Shown here: one piece after another, positions 47,141 to 58,608 of the stretch | How the letters are laid out: each line of letters starts with the position of its first letter | Position numbering within the stretch: position 1 is the stretch's first letter | DNA from: Strigamia acuminata | Lineage: Eukaryota > Arthropoda > Chilopoda > Geophilomorpha > Linotaeniidae | Reading direction: 5' to 3' | Assembly: GCA_949358305.1 (NCBI GenBank) | Contig: CASHSZ010000011.1 | Coordinates: 1-64,000, forward strand | DNA: 64,000 nucleotides | The notes under the pieces: generated by a model | Seen by the model: the letters and a program-made list of their open reading frames with translations, nothing else | Database searches by the model: none | Told to the model about the DNA's origin: nothing | Made by a program: the position numbers and the translations under genes

Positions 47141-49206
47141 TCCTCATCCTCCTTCTTCTCCTTCTCCGCCATCATCCTCTCTTCCTCCTCTTCTTCCTCT
47201 TTCTTCTTCTTCTCCGCAATCACCCTCTTTTCCTCCACTTCTTCCTCCTTTTTCTTCTTCTCCGCCATCACCCTCTTTTCCTCCTCTTCTTCCTCCTTCT
47301 TCTTCTCTTCCGCCCTCGCCTTCTTTTCCTCCTCTTTTCTCTTCTTCTTCTCCCTTTTCTCCTTCTTCTTCTTCTTCTTCTCCTCCTTCTCCTCCTCCTC
47401 TTTCTTCTTCTTCTCCGCCATCGCCCTCTCTTCCTCCTCTTCTTCCTCTTTCTTCTTCTTCTCCGCCATCGCCCTCTTTTCCTTCTCTTTCGCTAACCAC
47501 CCACGCATCCAATCACTCCTCTCGTCGGCTTCACTCTCGCTCAGCTCCTCGTCGGCCTCGTCATCGCTCTGCCCGTCGTCGGTGTCACTACTGTCATCCT
47601 CACTCTGCTCCCCCTCGGTCTCTTTCGCGTCTCTCTTTTTCCTACAAAAGAGGTGAAATTGTGAGACATTGCGCGCGACCCGCAAAGAACGCGTCAAACT
47701 TACACCGGCGACGCGCCCGTGGACTCCGCGGACCGCCGCTCGCTCATCGCCCGACCCGCGGGCCGCGACAAACCCGGTGCCAACGCATTCGATGGTTGCT
47801 GCTGTTGTCGTGGCGAATCTGGCTGGATCTGGAAAGGAGCGAAACGAGCGGCGGACTAAGAAAATAAAATAAAACGAGCGTGGGAATGACGATTCTTTCA
47901 CTCACCGGCGCCGTCGACCGCGACTTCGGACCGCGCAGCATCATCATCGCCGCCTCGAACACCCCAAGTCGTCCGGTCTGCGACCCGGCCGTTGTTGTCG
48001 CCGTCGCCTGCGACTCGAGCGACGCCTGGCTATTCAGGGGCAGCGTGGTGTCCTGCGACTCTTCGTCCTCGTCTTCGCCCGGGGACCGAGAAAGCTGCGT
48101 CACCCGCGAGAAAACGAAATAAACGGGATCGATAAAATAAAATAATTACGCGATAATTCTTTTACTCACCGTCTCGGGTCCCGCGGGCCGTGGTCGGGGG
48201 TCGACCGTCGACGACGACGAGCCCGGCACGACCTGGAAGAAAACAAACGAACAGACAAATATAAGTAAACGAGCGAATTAAAGAAAAAGGCGGGCGAAAG
48301 AAAAGAAAAGAAGGAGTAACTTATGAAACGAGGCGAAACGAAACAGATCCGAGTTGGTCGGATGCGCTCTAACGCTCGTTCTCGGGCGCTACTTTGACGG
48401 CGGACGGGCAAGCGTCGAGGCCTCGGCTCGATTTTTACCGGACTCGAACTTTTTTGTTCGTGCACGTTTCGACCCAAACAAACCAACAACAATTTCACTC
48501 ACCGTCGATGGGGATGGCGGCGGTAGTGGCGAATACGTCGGCGATTGCAGTAGCGGCGACGGTAGTGACGATGACAGCGACGACCGACTCGCGGACCGTC
48601 GCGTGGGCAGCGTGACCTGGAAAGAGGCGGACGAGTTAATAAGATGAAATAATAGTGGGACAAAAATATTTTTTTTTTTTTTTTTTTTTTTCTAAACCCA
48701 CCACCCTGTCGGGTCCTGTCGGACTCGGCACGGGCGCGTTGCCGTCGTCCGGGAAGCGAGGCTGCAACCCTTCGTCGATGGACACGACCTGGAAACGAAC
48801 GAACAAATAAAAAGAAAAAGATAAATAAAAATAAAAGGAAAAATAGAAATAAAAATAAAAATAAGTGGAAAAGTAAGATATAAAGTAACGCGTGAAACAA
48901 AACGAAACAAATCGAGGCGATTCTTTCACTCGGCGCTACCTTTGGTTCCTCGGTGGTCGACTCGGACGCCGCCGACGTCGTCCGCTGCAGCCGCGGCATG
49001 TCGGGAACCACCGCCTCGTCGTCGATCGTGGCCTGTAAATAAGCGATCGAATTAATTAAATGAATGGATGAATAGATGGTTTACGGAACGACTCTTTCAC
49101 TTACGGGTTTCGCCGCTACAGCCACGGCATCCGTTTCTTCGACCTCGACCTCCGTTCCGATGTTGAGCTCGGTCTCATCGACTATTTTTTCTTCTTCTTT
49201 TTCCAT
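44359..49206 (-). CDS. Large 14-exon KE-rich and paired-zinc-finger protein (1,062 aa)
   Basis: Exons on the minus strand are 49,206-49,105, 49,032-48,940, 48,788-48,702, 48,616-48,503, 48,232-48,170, 48,094-47,906, 47,828-47,704, 47,641-46,957, 46,578-46,126, 46,041-45,663, 45,570-45,434, 45,283-44,906, 44,811-44,752 and 44,682-44,359. All join in phase. The first half is S/P-rich and disordered. Residues about 258-486 are a Lys/Glu repeat (AEKKKKEEEEEE type) forming a long charged helix. Then come a basic stretch (LHITLRPRNLKRKL), an Ala-rich helix, the paired fingers (C755, C758, H778, H783; C823, C826, H838, H843), an acidic run, and a Lys-rich tail. The finger pair matches the plus-strand PHD gene and the two small genes. 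Two adjacent genes being joined here is possible. Function unknown. Confidence 0.6.
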
Positions 49207-50020
49207 CTGGTGTCTACGCGGGAGAAGAAAAATTAAATAAATAAATAATTAAATAAATAAAACAAACGAACAACGTGAAAATGTGAAAATAAATTGAGTG
49301 ACAAGCGACGATAAACCGGGAACGAGGGATCGAAGATGGGGCGACAGAACACGTCGCGCGAAATCCGCGAGCGGGACACCGAGCCCGCTACCCCGGCCGT
49401 TTGCGTCTCGTTATTTTATTTCATTTTATTTTTATTTATTTTTATTAATTAATTAATTAATTAATTAATTAATTAATTGATCAGTTAGTTAATTAAAACT
49501 AATTAAAAAGAAAAAAAAGTTGAAATGAAGCTGTTCCCGCGATCAAGTTTTCTCGCCGCCATGAGCGACGCGACCGAAACGCGACCAAACGAATTTGCAC
49601 GCCGTATTGGCGTACGCTGTTCCGCGTGTACGGGTGCATACGTGTGGTCGCGATCGTGGTTAATAGACCAATTTGTTTACTCACTCGACAATCGACAGGC
49701 AATTGATAAACGTTGTTGGTGCCAAACAATCGCGCGCTAGGGTGCACCGTGGATAAACAAACCCGTGTGACATCTGGTGACAAGTCCGCGAACAATTTCA
49801 TTTCATTTCTAACCTACAAGTAGGCGGTTTAATCAAACCAACCATCGGTTTATATTTAAAAAAAAACAAAACAAACAAGAGAAAAAAATAAAATAAAATA
49901 AAATAAAATAAAATAAAATAAAAGGAGTCGGCGTCAAAGGAAACCGTGGTAGCGGCGCCAACGGGACGAATCCGATCTATCAATAAGACGGGCGACCCGG
50001 CGCTGGCCGAGGAGGCGCGC

Positions 50021-50060
<40 letters not shown>

Positions 50061-50409
50061 GCTTGTCTGTCTCGTTTCGAAGTTGACGGATATGTTGGTC
50101 GATTTCTTTTGTTTTATCATCTATTTTGTTGTTCATTCCCTCTCTTACACGGTCGCGCCGAAACGTAACGACACCACCGCCCCTCGTTACGTCGTTCCCG
50201 GCAGCCGTCGCTCGCCCGACGCGCCCTCGCGCGCTCCCGTGTCCCCCGCACGCGCCTAAACGCGGTCACGTCGCAGAAGCGCGCCGATCCAGTGCCCTGA
50301 TCAAAGACGTTTTGTTTCGATTTTATCGTCGCTGCGTGAGGAGAAGACAAAGACGACGACGACGACGACGACGAAGTTCGGAAAGAGAGTCGAGAGGCTG
50401 ACGAGGAAG
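49207..50409. other. Intergenic region
   Basis: It holds TTAA-rich ATTAATTAATTAATTA (49,442-49,500), AAAAT repeats (49,885-49,925) and a GTCT repeat (50,022-50,072). Near 49,770 the words GTGACATCTGGTGACAAGT resemble conserved upstream words of the small zinc-finger genes. No gene was recognised with confidence. Confidence 0.4.
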
Positions 50410-50571
50410 ATGCGGGAGAAGACAAAAGTGGTCGCGTTGAAGTTGAACTTGACGAGGAAGAGGCTCGGGGGCCCGGGGACCGACCTGTACGAGTTGGGAG
50501 CGGATGAGTTGGAGACGGTGGACGACAAGGACGAGTCGTTTGTTTGTAATAATAACGATGTAATGATGTAA
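50410..50571 (+). CDS. Short hypothetical frame (53 aa)
   Basis: An ATG-initiated frame with a basic first half (KLNLTRKRLG) and an acidic second half (DELETVDDKDE). The frame is open upstream for a further ~130 bp through a run of ACG codons, so it may be the last exon of an unseen gene. No homologue was recognised and there is no other support. Confidence 0.2.
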   Translation: MREKTKVVALKLNLTRKRLGGPGTDLYELGADELETVDDKDESFVCNNNDVMM

Positions 50572-50702
50572 TAATAATAATAATAACAACAAAAACAACA
50601 ACAACAACAATTACAATGGTTAATGTGGATTTATTTATTTTTTTTTTATTTTATTTATTTTTTTTTTTTATATATTTGAGACAATACAATAAAAGAAAAA
50701 GA

Positions 50703-51203
50703 TCAAATTAACGAAATCCTGTGCGCCTCCGTCCAATGGCCAATCAGGTTGTCTGGAGAGGGTGTCTCCGCACAAAACGGACAGCGTCTGCCGCGTTGGT
50801 GCACCTGCCCCAATATCTAAAAGAGGGGGGGGGAAGGGAGGAAGAAACGAATTAGTTGGTTGGTTAACTAGACGAAGGAGTTAAATGCTCACCAACGCTA
50901 GATGAGCGGGCTCGCGCGAATACATTCGTAGCAATCCCCGGATGGCCTCGTCCGCACCTTCACGGATGTCGTGTCGCTGTCGCCAGTGGCGGAAGATGTC
51001 CATGTAAAAGTAGCCGTCCGGGTCTGAAATAAATAAGAAAAATAAAAATAAAATAAAATAAAAGAAAATGAAAAAATAAAAAGAAAATGGACGACTAATA
51101 AGTAGATAAATAGATGTTTCTCACCGTTTGGGTGCTCGCCGCACAAAACGCAGTAATACGACCTACCGCCCTCTTCTCTGTGTGGTGCTGGTGCTCCGTT
51201 CAT
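50703..51203 (-). CDS. Small paired-zinc-finger protein 1 (107 aa)
   Basis: Exons on the minus strand are 51,203-51,125, 51,023-50,893 and 50,816-50,703. The first intron interrupts finger 1; the second separates the fingers. Finger 1 has C18 and C21, then H39 and H44 (FRHWRQRH). A GLLRMYSREP helix follows. Finger 2 has C82, C85, H97 and H102 (CPFCAETP, GHWTEAH). This is the bare version of the module inside the 937-aa and 1,062-aa proteins. C2H2-like spacing suggests nucleic-acid or protein binding. It is a close paralogue of the gene at 53.07-53.59 kb, with similar intron positions and 3' flanks. Confidence 0.7.
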
Positions 51204-51295
51204 CTTTCTTTCTTCCGTGTGGGAGACGAATAAAGAATTAATTAATTAATTGAAAATAAATTGGAAAGGGAGATCACACAAAGCATCAAACTTAC

Positions 51296-51297
51296 TC

Positions 51298-51352
<55 letters not shown>
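51296..51352 (+). repeat. CTTA microsatellite
   Basis: About fourteen CTTA units about 100 bp upstream of small zinc-finger gene 1. Confidence 0.9.
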
Positions 51353-51596
51353 AACGAAGACGATGTGGCGACGGGGACCGGGCGGATGATGAAACGCGCA
51401 CTTGATCCACGTTGTCGTGACACTTGATGTCGAGACCGCAAACCATTTCGTCTGGACTACGGAGCGCCCGGAGATGCGCTGTACCGCGCTCGGTACAACG
51501 AGGAATTGTACGCGGGCGCGTGTGTGCAAAACATGCGGTCGATTAGCGACGTTCCCTCCGATATGCACTCGCCGAGTGAACGGGGTCGGCATCCCA

Positions 51597-52865
51597 CGCC
51601 GAGAGAACCGTGCCGGAGAAAGAAAGTTGGAGTCGAAGCCAGCAAACGAGACTACCGGGAAACATCACGACCATCGTTGCGAACAACGTTGGCACGACAA
51701 AGACTTTAAAAAGACAGGCACGCTCGGGCACCCGGTGGAAGGCGAATCCTCTCGATGGCGCGTCCCATGCCGAGGGAACCGTGCCGGAGAAAGAAAGTTG
51801 GAGTCGAAGCCAGGCGGCCGAATTCCGCCACCCGGAAGTGCGTTCGTGTCCAGTTGATCGGGGACGGAAAGAAGATCGTGGCTTGCGCGCCCAGAGACGG
51901 ATGTTTGTTTGAATTTTAACGAGATGGAAAACGACGGAGTTTTGGTTGCCGGATTCGGTCGTAGCGGGGCACGCCGTTGGTGATGTTCCCGGCGCGCGAT
52001 TCAAAGTGGTCAAAGTCGCTAATGTTTCGTTGTTGGCTTTGTACGGGGAGAAAAAGGAAAGACCGAGGTCTTAAAATGTGTTTGTTTTTTTTTTTTGTTT
52101 GTTTGCTTGTTTAGTGGCAAATTTGAATTCGATCGAGTTTCAAAAATAAATCGATCGAAACGTTAAAAACGAGACTTTAACGTAGAATTTCTCATTCGTT
52201 TTAATGGCGGCAACGACTTTTTGATCGGACGACACTATCGTTTATTACAAACAAACAGCGGGGTGGCGAGTAAACCGAGTGACTTCGGGCGCCGCGTTAG
52301 CATCCAAGAAACAATTAGCTCACCCGCGTGTTCGTCATCTTTGCTCGCCGCCGAGAGGATTTGCCTTCCATCGGGTGCCCGAGCGTGTCTGTCTTTTTCG
52401 AAGTCTTCGTCGCGCCAAACGTTGTTCGCGACGATGATCACGATGTTTCCTCGCAGTTCGCCGACCTCGCGGTTTACCCGCTTCGCTCGTTGGATACGGA
52501 AGGTCGATCGGTTTATTTTTGAATTTTGGTCGCCGAGTTCGAATTTGCCGCCGAATTTGTTCGCGCGGTCTCTCGCCGTAATATGTTTTGTTTCTTTTTT
52601 TTTTTCTTTCTTGATTTTCTGTTTAATTTTTATTTATTTATTTATTTATTTATTTTTTTATTTATTAATTAATTAATTTATTTTTTTTTTTTACGAACCA
52701 AAAAAAAAAAAAACACATTTTAAGACCTCGGTCTTTCCTTTTTCTCCCCGTACAAAGCCAACAACGAAACATTTGCGACTTTGGCCACTTTGAATCGCGC
52801 GCCGGGAACATCACCAATGGCGTGCCCCGCTACAACCGAATCCGGCAACCAAAACTCCGTCGTCC
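51597..52865. repeat. Interleaved inverted and direct duplications between the two small finger genes
   Basis: Bases 51,925-52,085 reappear inverted at 52,707-52,865 with few changes. Bases 51,640-51,735 reappear inverted and more diverged at 52,345-52,460. GGAGAAAGAAAGTTGGAGTC is directly repeated at about 51,614 and 51,785. The order of the inverted arms is not that of one simple palindrome, so at least two events are needed. No gene was recognised inside. Confidence 0.75.
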
Positions 52866-53070
52866 GCCTCGTTAAATAACAACTACGATTAATGTGGATT
52901 TTTTTTTATTTTTATTTTTATTTTTATTCTTATTTTTTTTATTTTTAATTAATTAAAACAAATAAAAAGAAATGAAGAAGAAGTCATACAATACAAAAAA
53001 AAACAAAAAAACAAAAAAACAAAAAAAGGTCAAATAAAATCGAATGCACGGTCCACCGATGCTGTCTCCG

Positions 53071-53588
53071 TCATCCCTGGTGGGCGGTCGGTGCTTGAAA
53101 TCTATGCGCTTCCACCCAATGGGTAGAGAGATCCTCGAAAAAGGGTGTTTCCGCGCAAAACGGACAGCGTCCGTCGTTGTGTCGGTACACCCGTCTCAGT
53201 GCCTTGAAAAAAAAATAAAAAATAAAAAAAAATAAATTAGTTGACTAGTTAACTCGGCGAAGAAACTAAAAGCTCACCAATGCCAAACGAACGGGGTCGC
53301 GCGAATGGATTCGTAGCAGCCCTCGGGTGGAATCGTCCGCATCTCCGCCGATGTTATGGTACCGTCGCCAGTGACGAAAGGCATCTTTACAGAAAACACC
53401 GTTCGGTTCTGAAACGAGAAAAAATTAAAATCAAATAAAATATACATAATTAAAAAATAAATAAATAAATAAATTGAACAACTGATAAGTAAATAAATGG
53501 ATGTTTGTTTCTTACTGTCGGGGTATTTACCGCAGCACAAAGCGCAGTAATGTGACTTGTCGCCCTCTGCATGCTGCGCTCCTTCCAT
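53071..53588 (-). CDS. Small paired-zinc-finger protein 2 (111 aa)
   Basis: Exons on the minus strand are 53,588-53,516, 53,408-53,278 and 53,202-53,071. Finger 1 has C15 and C18, then H37 and H42 (FRHWRRYH). A GLLRIHSRDP helix follows. Finger 2 has C81, C84, H96 and H101 (CPFCAETP, THWVEAH). Intron positions equal those of small gene 1, so the two arose by duplication of a block of roughly 2.4 kb. About 170 bp upstream the words GTCGTGACATCTGGTGTCGAG and CGCAAACCATTTCGT are shared with the region upstream of gene 1 (near 51,412-51,452), a candidate common promoter element. It is the last gene before the right-end satellite. Confidence 0.7.
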
Positions 53589-53889
53589 CTTTCTTCTGTG
53601 TGGGAGACGAGTAGAGAATTGAAAATAAATTGGAGAGAGAAACCACACAAAACACCAAACTTACCAACGGAGACGAAGTGCCGATGAAAACCGGGAGGAA
53701 AATGAAACACTCGCGCGATATACGCTGTCGGACCAACGTGCGCGTTTGTCGTGACATCTGGTGTCGAGCTCGCAAACCATTTCGTGGCCGCGCGAGTCGA
53801 GGCCGTCGACTTCGAGTGGTAGCCGAGACCGTAAATGAATTCGCTTTTACCGCGACGAATCTCGCGCGACCGCGACTCCGCAAAAATAC

Positions 53890-54343
53890 CGTATATGGCC
53901 CGTAACGGCCCGCCGACGGTCCCGTAACGGTCCCGTCACGACCCCGTCAACGGCTTGTACGGGCCGTGATGGGGTCGTGACGGGACCGTCGGCGGCCCGT
54001 TAACGGACCGTGCGGGCCGTTACGGGATCGTGACGGTCCCGTCACGATCCCGTCAACGGCTTGTACGGGCCGTTACGAGATCGTGACGGTCCCGTTGGCG
54101 GCTCGTTAACGGCCCGTACAAGCCGTTGACGGGATCGTGACGGTCCCGTCACGATCCCGTAACGGCTCGCACGGGCCGTTAACGGGCCGCCGACGGTCCC
54201 GTGACGGTCCCGTAACGGCCTTCGTTCCCGGACTTCGGCTCGCCGACGGCCCGTACGACCTCATGCGGGCCGTTAACGGCCCGTTAACGGGCCGCCGACG
54301 GTCCCGTCACGATCCCGTAACGGCCCGTCATGATCCCGTAACG
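53890..54343 (-). repeat. Right-side GTTAAC satellite (short, inverted)
   Basis: The same CCGTTAACGG and GTGACGGTCCCGT words as at 11.4-16.5 kb, mainly in reverse orientation, without the ~98-bp spacer. The GTTCCCGGACTTCGGCTCGC motif of the left array occurs inverted at about 54,224. Confidence 0.85.
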
Positions 54344-54742
54344 GGCTGAAAACGGGAAAACTGAGGGAGTCGGGTGCGAGACCACGTGACCCGGAGTGTG
54401 GTTTTTGGGGGCGAGGGCCGTCCTCCGACCGCGCCGTGACGCGCCCCGAGTCGGATCAAGAGTCACGGCGCGTCGCGGCGCTTTCGGAGCACGCGACCCG
54501 ATCCCCCCCCTCCCTCCCGTCACAAAAACCACGTTTTAGCGAAACCCTTGACCGGTCACAAAACCCACCGAACACCGAAAAGCAACGAACAAAACGCGCT
54601 CGGTCGCACGAACTACTCGGCCAAAACAACATCCGCAAATTCCGCATCGCAGTCGCGATCAACGAAACAACGTATAGGCCGCCGTAATGTTAAAAAGCGG
54701 GACCCTTTCGCCCCCGACAAAATCCGCACACATACCCCAAGG
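54344..54742 (-). repeat. Right terminal block of the giant element
   Basis: It starts as the inverse of the left block (GAAAACTGAGGGAGTCGGGTG, matching 11.2-11.36 kb). It continues with a unique right-end segment (about 54,510-54,742) that recurs at about 62,540-62,771. The last bases before TTAA are CCCCAAGG. Confidence 0.8.
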
Positions 54743-54746
54743 TTAA
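54743..54746. other. TTAA at the right junction
   Basis: TTAA directly follows CCCCAAGG. Sequence beyond it (ACGAGCGTTTCATT) is homologous to 32,093 onward and unrelated to the sequence following the second right end at 62,776, so the boundary is exact. Confidence 0.75.
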
Positions 54747-54791
54747 ACGAGCGTTTCATTCGCCCATTTATCCGTCGGTCTCTTCTAGGCC

Positions 54792-54965
54792 ATGGCGGAC
54801 GGTTTTCCCAAAACTGACGCGGACGCGCGTGTGTGGGTCGCCACGACAACATCGCCCTCTTCCTTCTCGCTTCGACGGACGACTGTGTGTGTTCGCTCAA
54901 TCCGCGACGTCTTCACGACCGAACACGTGTCAATTTTGGACAGCCGACTGGCCGATTAATTCTGT
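54792..54965 (+). pseudogene. Decayed piggyBac transposase (second copy)
   Basis: The first ~19 codons from 54,792 match the start of the intact transposase (GFPKTDA-type start, ARVWVA), and 54,903-54,965 matches the sequence after its stop codon (from about 34,555). Everything between, including all catalytic residues, is deleted. This is a remnant of a related element. Confidence 0.75.
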
Positions 54966-55019
54966 TTCGTTTTATTTTATTATATTTTATTGTATTTTAT
55001 TTCATTTTTCCATTTTTAT

Positions 55020-55021
55020 TA

Positions 55022-55070
<49 letters not shown>
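55020..55070 (+). repeat. TTA microsatellite
   Basis: About 15 TTA units between the transposase remnant and the coiled-coil gene copy. Confidence 0.85.
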
Positions 55071-55071
<1 letters not shown>

Positions 55072-55227
55072 TAACAACAACAAAAACAAAGGCGATGACG
55101 ACGTATTGTCGGTGCCAACGAGGAAAAAAAAAAAAAAAAACAAAAAAAAAAAAGAAGAAGAATTGAAAACAAATGAAACAGGGATAAATAAAAACGAACG
55201 AATTAACTAATTAATTAATCGATCAAT

Positions 55228-56318
55228 TTATTGGTCCACCGGTCGATCGGTCGCGTCGGGGCGCGTTGGAGCGATGGCCCGGTGCTCGCGGTACCCACTC
55301 GTCGTGGCCGTGGCCGCGTCCATCGCCTCGTCCGACTCGGATCGCTCTCGGGTTTCGGTCGGTCCTTCGGCAACGACAATGGTGGCTGGCGGTTGGTCGT
55401 CGGGCTCTCGGGTCGGCGAGTGACTCAACTGGGGACAAGTAAAGTAAAGTAAAGTAAAGTAAAGTAAAGTAAAATAAAACAAAGTAAATGGAAAATAAAT
55501 TGGCCGGGGTGGGACGGTGTCTAATCGAAATCGAGTTTGACCCCGTGCGCCGTGAAATGGGAAGGGGGGAAAGAGAGAGAGACAGAGACAGACAGACACT
55601 CACGTGTTCTTGTCTCGGGCGCTTCTCGAGATCCAACGCCTTTTTTTTTAAGTCCTCCACCTCCACGTCATGAGCCGACTCCGACTCCGGCTCCGACTCG
55701 AGTGGTCGTCGTTGTTGTTGCTGCCACTGCTGCCACTGCTGCTCTCGCTCCCGCTCCCACTGCTGCTCCGACTGCTCCAGCTCCAATCGCTCCCGCTCCA
55801 ATCCCTCCCACTCTCGCTGCTCCCGCTCTCGTTGCTCCCGCTCCTGTCGACGCCACGCCCGCCGATAGACCGCGCTTTCTCGGTCCAACTGTTCGAGACG
55901 CAAATGGATTTGGCGCTGGTGGGACACCTCTTGTAGTCTCAACCGCTCATCAAGTTCTCTCTTCTTCGCCTCCAACCGTCTTCGCATCTCTCGCTTGAAC
56001 CTCTCCAACTCGTCGTCCGTGGTTCGACGCAGTTGTCGTTGCTCCTCTCCCAGCTGGTTTCCCAGCGCCCACAGGAGCCGCGCGGTCGACGGCGGCTCTT
56101 CCTCCCCCTCCTCTCCTTCCTTCTTTTCGAACGGCAGCTCGAATTCGACCGCCCCAGTCTAGAGAGAACGAAGGAACGAACGAATGAACAAAAATATTGC
56201 GCCGGGTAACGCGGGGCAACGCGAAAATTTTTACTCACTTCGACCTCGAGTTTGACTCCTCGTTTAACGTCGCGCAACATGGCGGCGTCGATCTCGGTTA
56301 GGTCTTCGTCGTCGTTGT

Positions 56319-56396
<78 letters not shown>

Positions 56397-56564
56397 CAAC
56401 GACAGCGCCATTGCCGTCTTCTTCGTCGTCGTCGGTGATGTCAACCTGAAAGCAAAATTTTAAGCGGGGCGACGTGACACGTCGAAGAAAATAAACGCGC
56501 TCACCGTGACGACGGGAATGGGCGGCCATCTCGGATCCTCGTTTCGTTCGCGGTTCGGTTCCAT
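55228..56564 (-). CDS. Coiled-coil protein, second copy (340 aa)
   Basis: Exons on the minus strand are 56,564-56,505, 56,445-56,239, 56,158-55,604 and 55,428-55,228, all phase 0, in the same arrangement as the gene at 34.9-36.5 kb. Shared features are the MEPN start, RWPPIPVV, the PPSTARLLWALG motif, DDELERF/LxREM and the long QER coiled coil, plus the SPTRE-PDDQPPA tail. Differences are an 18-25 residue alanine run in exon 2 (GGC repeats at 56,318-56,392), a much shorter EP tract (ESEPESES) and loss of the middle part after it. The frame is intact, so it may be functional although its neighbouring transposase is gone. Confidence 0.65.
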
Positions 56565-56649
56565 CTGAAAAACGGAACGAAAAGTTGACGCCGACTGACG
56601 AGAACGAAATGGTTGTCGCGGTAATAGCGTTGGAGAAACTTACCACGTT

Positions 56650-56785
56650 GTGTATGTATGTATGTATGTATGTATGTATGTATGTATGTATGTATGTATG
56701 AATGGATAAATGTCTGTCGGTCGTCGAACGAAGTTGGTCGCAAAACGCAGACGTCGCGTGGTCGGGAAAAGTGCACTCACTCACA

Positions 56786-56820
<35 letters not shown>
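56650..56820. repeat. TATG and CT microsatellites
   Basis: TATG units at 56,652-56,700 and CT units at 56,790-56,840, upstream of the coiled-coil gene copy. Confidence 0.85.
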
Positions 56821-56840
<20 letters not shown>

Positions 56841-57014
56841 GCGAGATGTGACGCTAGAGCATGTCGGTCGACCGGTGACGCGAAAAAGATTAATGAATAA
56901 ACGACACTAATAATGGCAATAACTGACAACTAATAATTAATAATCAATAATTAATTAATAATCGACGATTAATAATCAATAACCGATAATGATTAGTAAT
57001 AACGACAAACGTCG

Positions 57015-57290
57015 TCATCGAAAATAGCGACGCTTTGTCTCCGGGCCCGGGTGGCCGAGCGGGCAGAGTTACCTGCCGTACGGAGTTGTGGATCGAGGGT
57101 TCGAATCCCGCTCCCGCGAGTTTTCGTTTCTGGCAAAGCTGTATTGTCAAACACGCATTCCATTGACATTGCCATACATTGTGCCGTTTCAGTTTGGTCC
57201 CTTCTTCGTTTCAGATAGTGATGGTGAACACTCTCCCGCGAGGTTGCGGGAGGGTGGGGGGGAGTCGAAAGATTCGGCTCTCCTTTTATT
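57015..57290 (+). repeat. tRNA-like repeat unit B3
   Basis: It is collinear with B1/B2 in the second copy. The head is at about 57,040-57,122 (A box GTGGCCGAGCGGGC, B box GGTTCGAATCCC). Linker CAAAGCTGTATTGTCAAACA, then the CTCCCGC hairpin at 57,233 and the GAGTCGAA-AGA-TTCGGCTC stem before TCCTTTT. Only one unit lies here against two at 36.8-37.5 kb. Confidence 0.7.
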
Positions 57291-57485
57291 TCTTCGTTTT
57301 ATTTTTTTATTTTCATTTACCGTTCTCATCTTTATTTTCATTCTCGTTTTTTATTTTCGTTTACATGTTTCTATTTTTATTTCCACGGTGTGTCGGGAGG
57401 GCGCGCGAAAACCTACTCGCCCAATCTCCGTGGTCGCATTTTCCAAATTTTGTCACTGGATTTCGCGCTTGCGGTGGGGATGGGC

Positions 57486-57527
57486 GCGCGCAGGCTCCGT
57501 CGTCGTGCCAGAAACTCCACTGTGTGA
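57486..57527 (+). pseudogene. Remnant of the Ala-rich gene's C-terminus
   Basis: Fourteen codons in frame (ARRLRRRARNSTV then stop) match the end of the protein at 38,188-38,928. The rest of the gene is missing. The flanking GGTGTGTCGGGAGGGCG, CCCAATCT/CCCATTCT and TTTTCCAA words match 37,718-37,790, so the deletion lies between them. Confidence 0.65.
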
Positions 57528-57536
57528 TGTAGTCGC

Positions 57537-57539
<3 letters not shown>

Positions 57540-57567
<28 letters not shown>

Positions 57568-57742
57568 ACCTAAACCACCACCACCACCACCACCACCACC
57601 ATCGTCGTCTCTTCTCTCCTTTTCTTTTAATTTTTGTTAATTTTTGTTAATTTTTGTTAATTTTGTAATTTTGTAATTTTGTAATTTTGTAATTTTGTAA
57701 TTTTTGAAATTTTTATTTTTAACTTTTGAATGTACAAATGTA

Positions 57743-57781
<39 letters not shown>

Positions 57782-57858
57782 ATACAATAATCAGACTTTA
57801 TTCTTCAGTCTTAAAAATATAAAAAAAATAAAAAAAAAAAATATTGTAAACCACTCGT
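57540..57858. other. Simple repeats
   Basis: CGC/GTC and CCA triplets, TTTTTGTTAA and TTTTGTAA units (57,627-57,705), TAAA units (57,743-57,784). No gene seen. Confidence 0.5.
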
Positions 57859-58260
57859 TTACGGTCCACGGGGAAATAAATAAATAAATAAATACATAAA
57901 TGAATGAATGAATGAATGAATAATTAGAATCGAAGAGTGGCTGTCGTCGTCGTCGTCGCCGCCGTCGCCGCCGGTCCTCTCCTCGCCACCTTTACCACCG
58001 GTCGCCCCTTTGTCGTCGCCTTCGTCGTCCACCGGCTCCGTATCATCGGCCATCGCTCCCATCCACTTCTTCTCCACCCTCTCCAACATGTTCTCGAATC
58101 GTTCCTCCGTTCTCGCCAGCATCGCTTCCAATTTTGCCTCCGTCCTCGCCATCATCTTCTCGACCATCGCCTCCAGCGCCGTCTCCTCGCTCTTCTTTTC
58201 ACTCGGTGTCGGTGGCGGCGGCGGCGGCGGTGGTCGCGCAGACGCACCCCCTCGACGCAA
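57859..58260 (-). pseudogene. Coiled-coil gene fragment (second copy of 39.3-kb gene)
   Basis: It corresponds to exon 2 of the 182-aa protein: RRGGASARP, the EKKSEE stretch, heptads (MARTEAKLEAMLARTEERFE) and an acidic tail. The tail no longer ends like the intact gene and runs on into TTTA-type repeat. Exon 1 and its splice acceptor are replaced by an A run and a long GA repeat at 58,264 onward, so the copy is broken. Confidence 0.65.
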
Positions 58261-58263
58261 CTA

Positions 58264-58495
<232 letters not shown>

Positions 58496-58498
<3 letters not shown>

Positions 58499-58533
58499 CA
58501 CTGTTCACGCGCCCACATGCGTGAACAGTGCAC
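58496..58533. repeat. Perfect 15-bp inverted repeat
   Basis: GTGCACTGTTCACGC is followed after 8 bases by its exact complement GCGTGAACAGTGCAC. In the other terminal-block copies (10,882 and 63,224) only the right arm is present, preceded by different sequence. It could form a DNA hairpin. Confidence 0.85.
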
Positions 58534-58570
58534 TCGCCCTCCGCGCCCCGTCGGCGTAGGCGCCGGCCGT

Positions 58571-58608
<38 letters not shown>

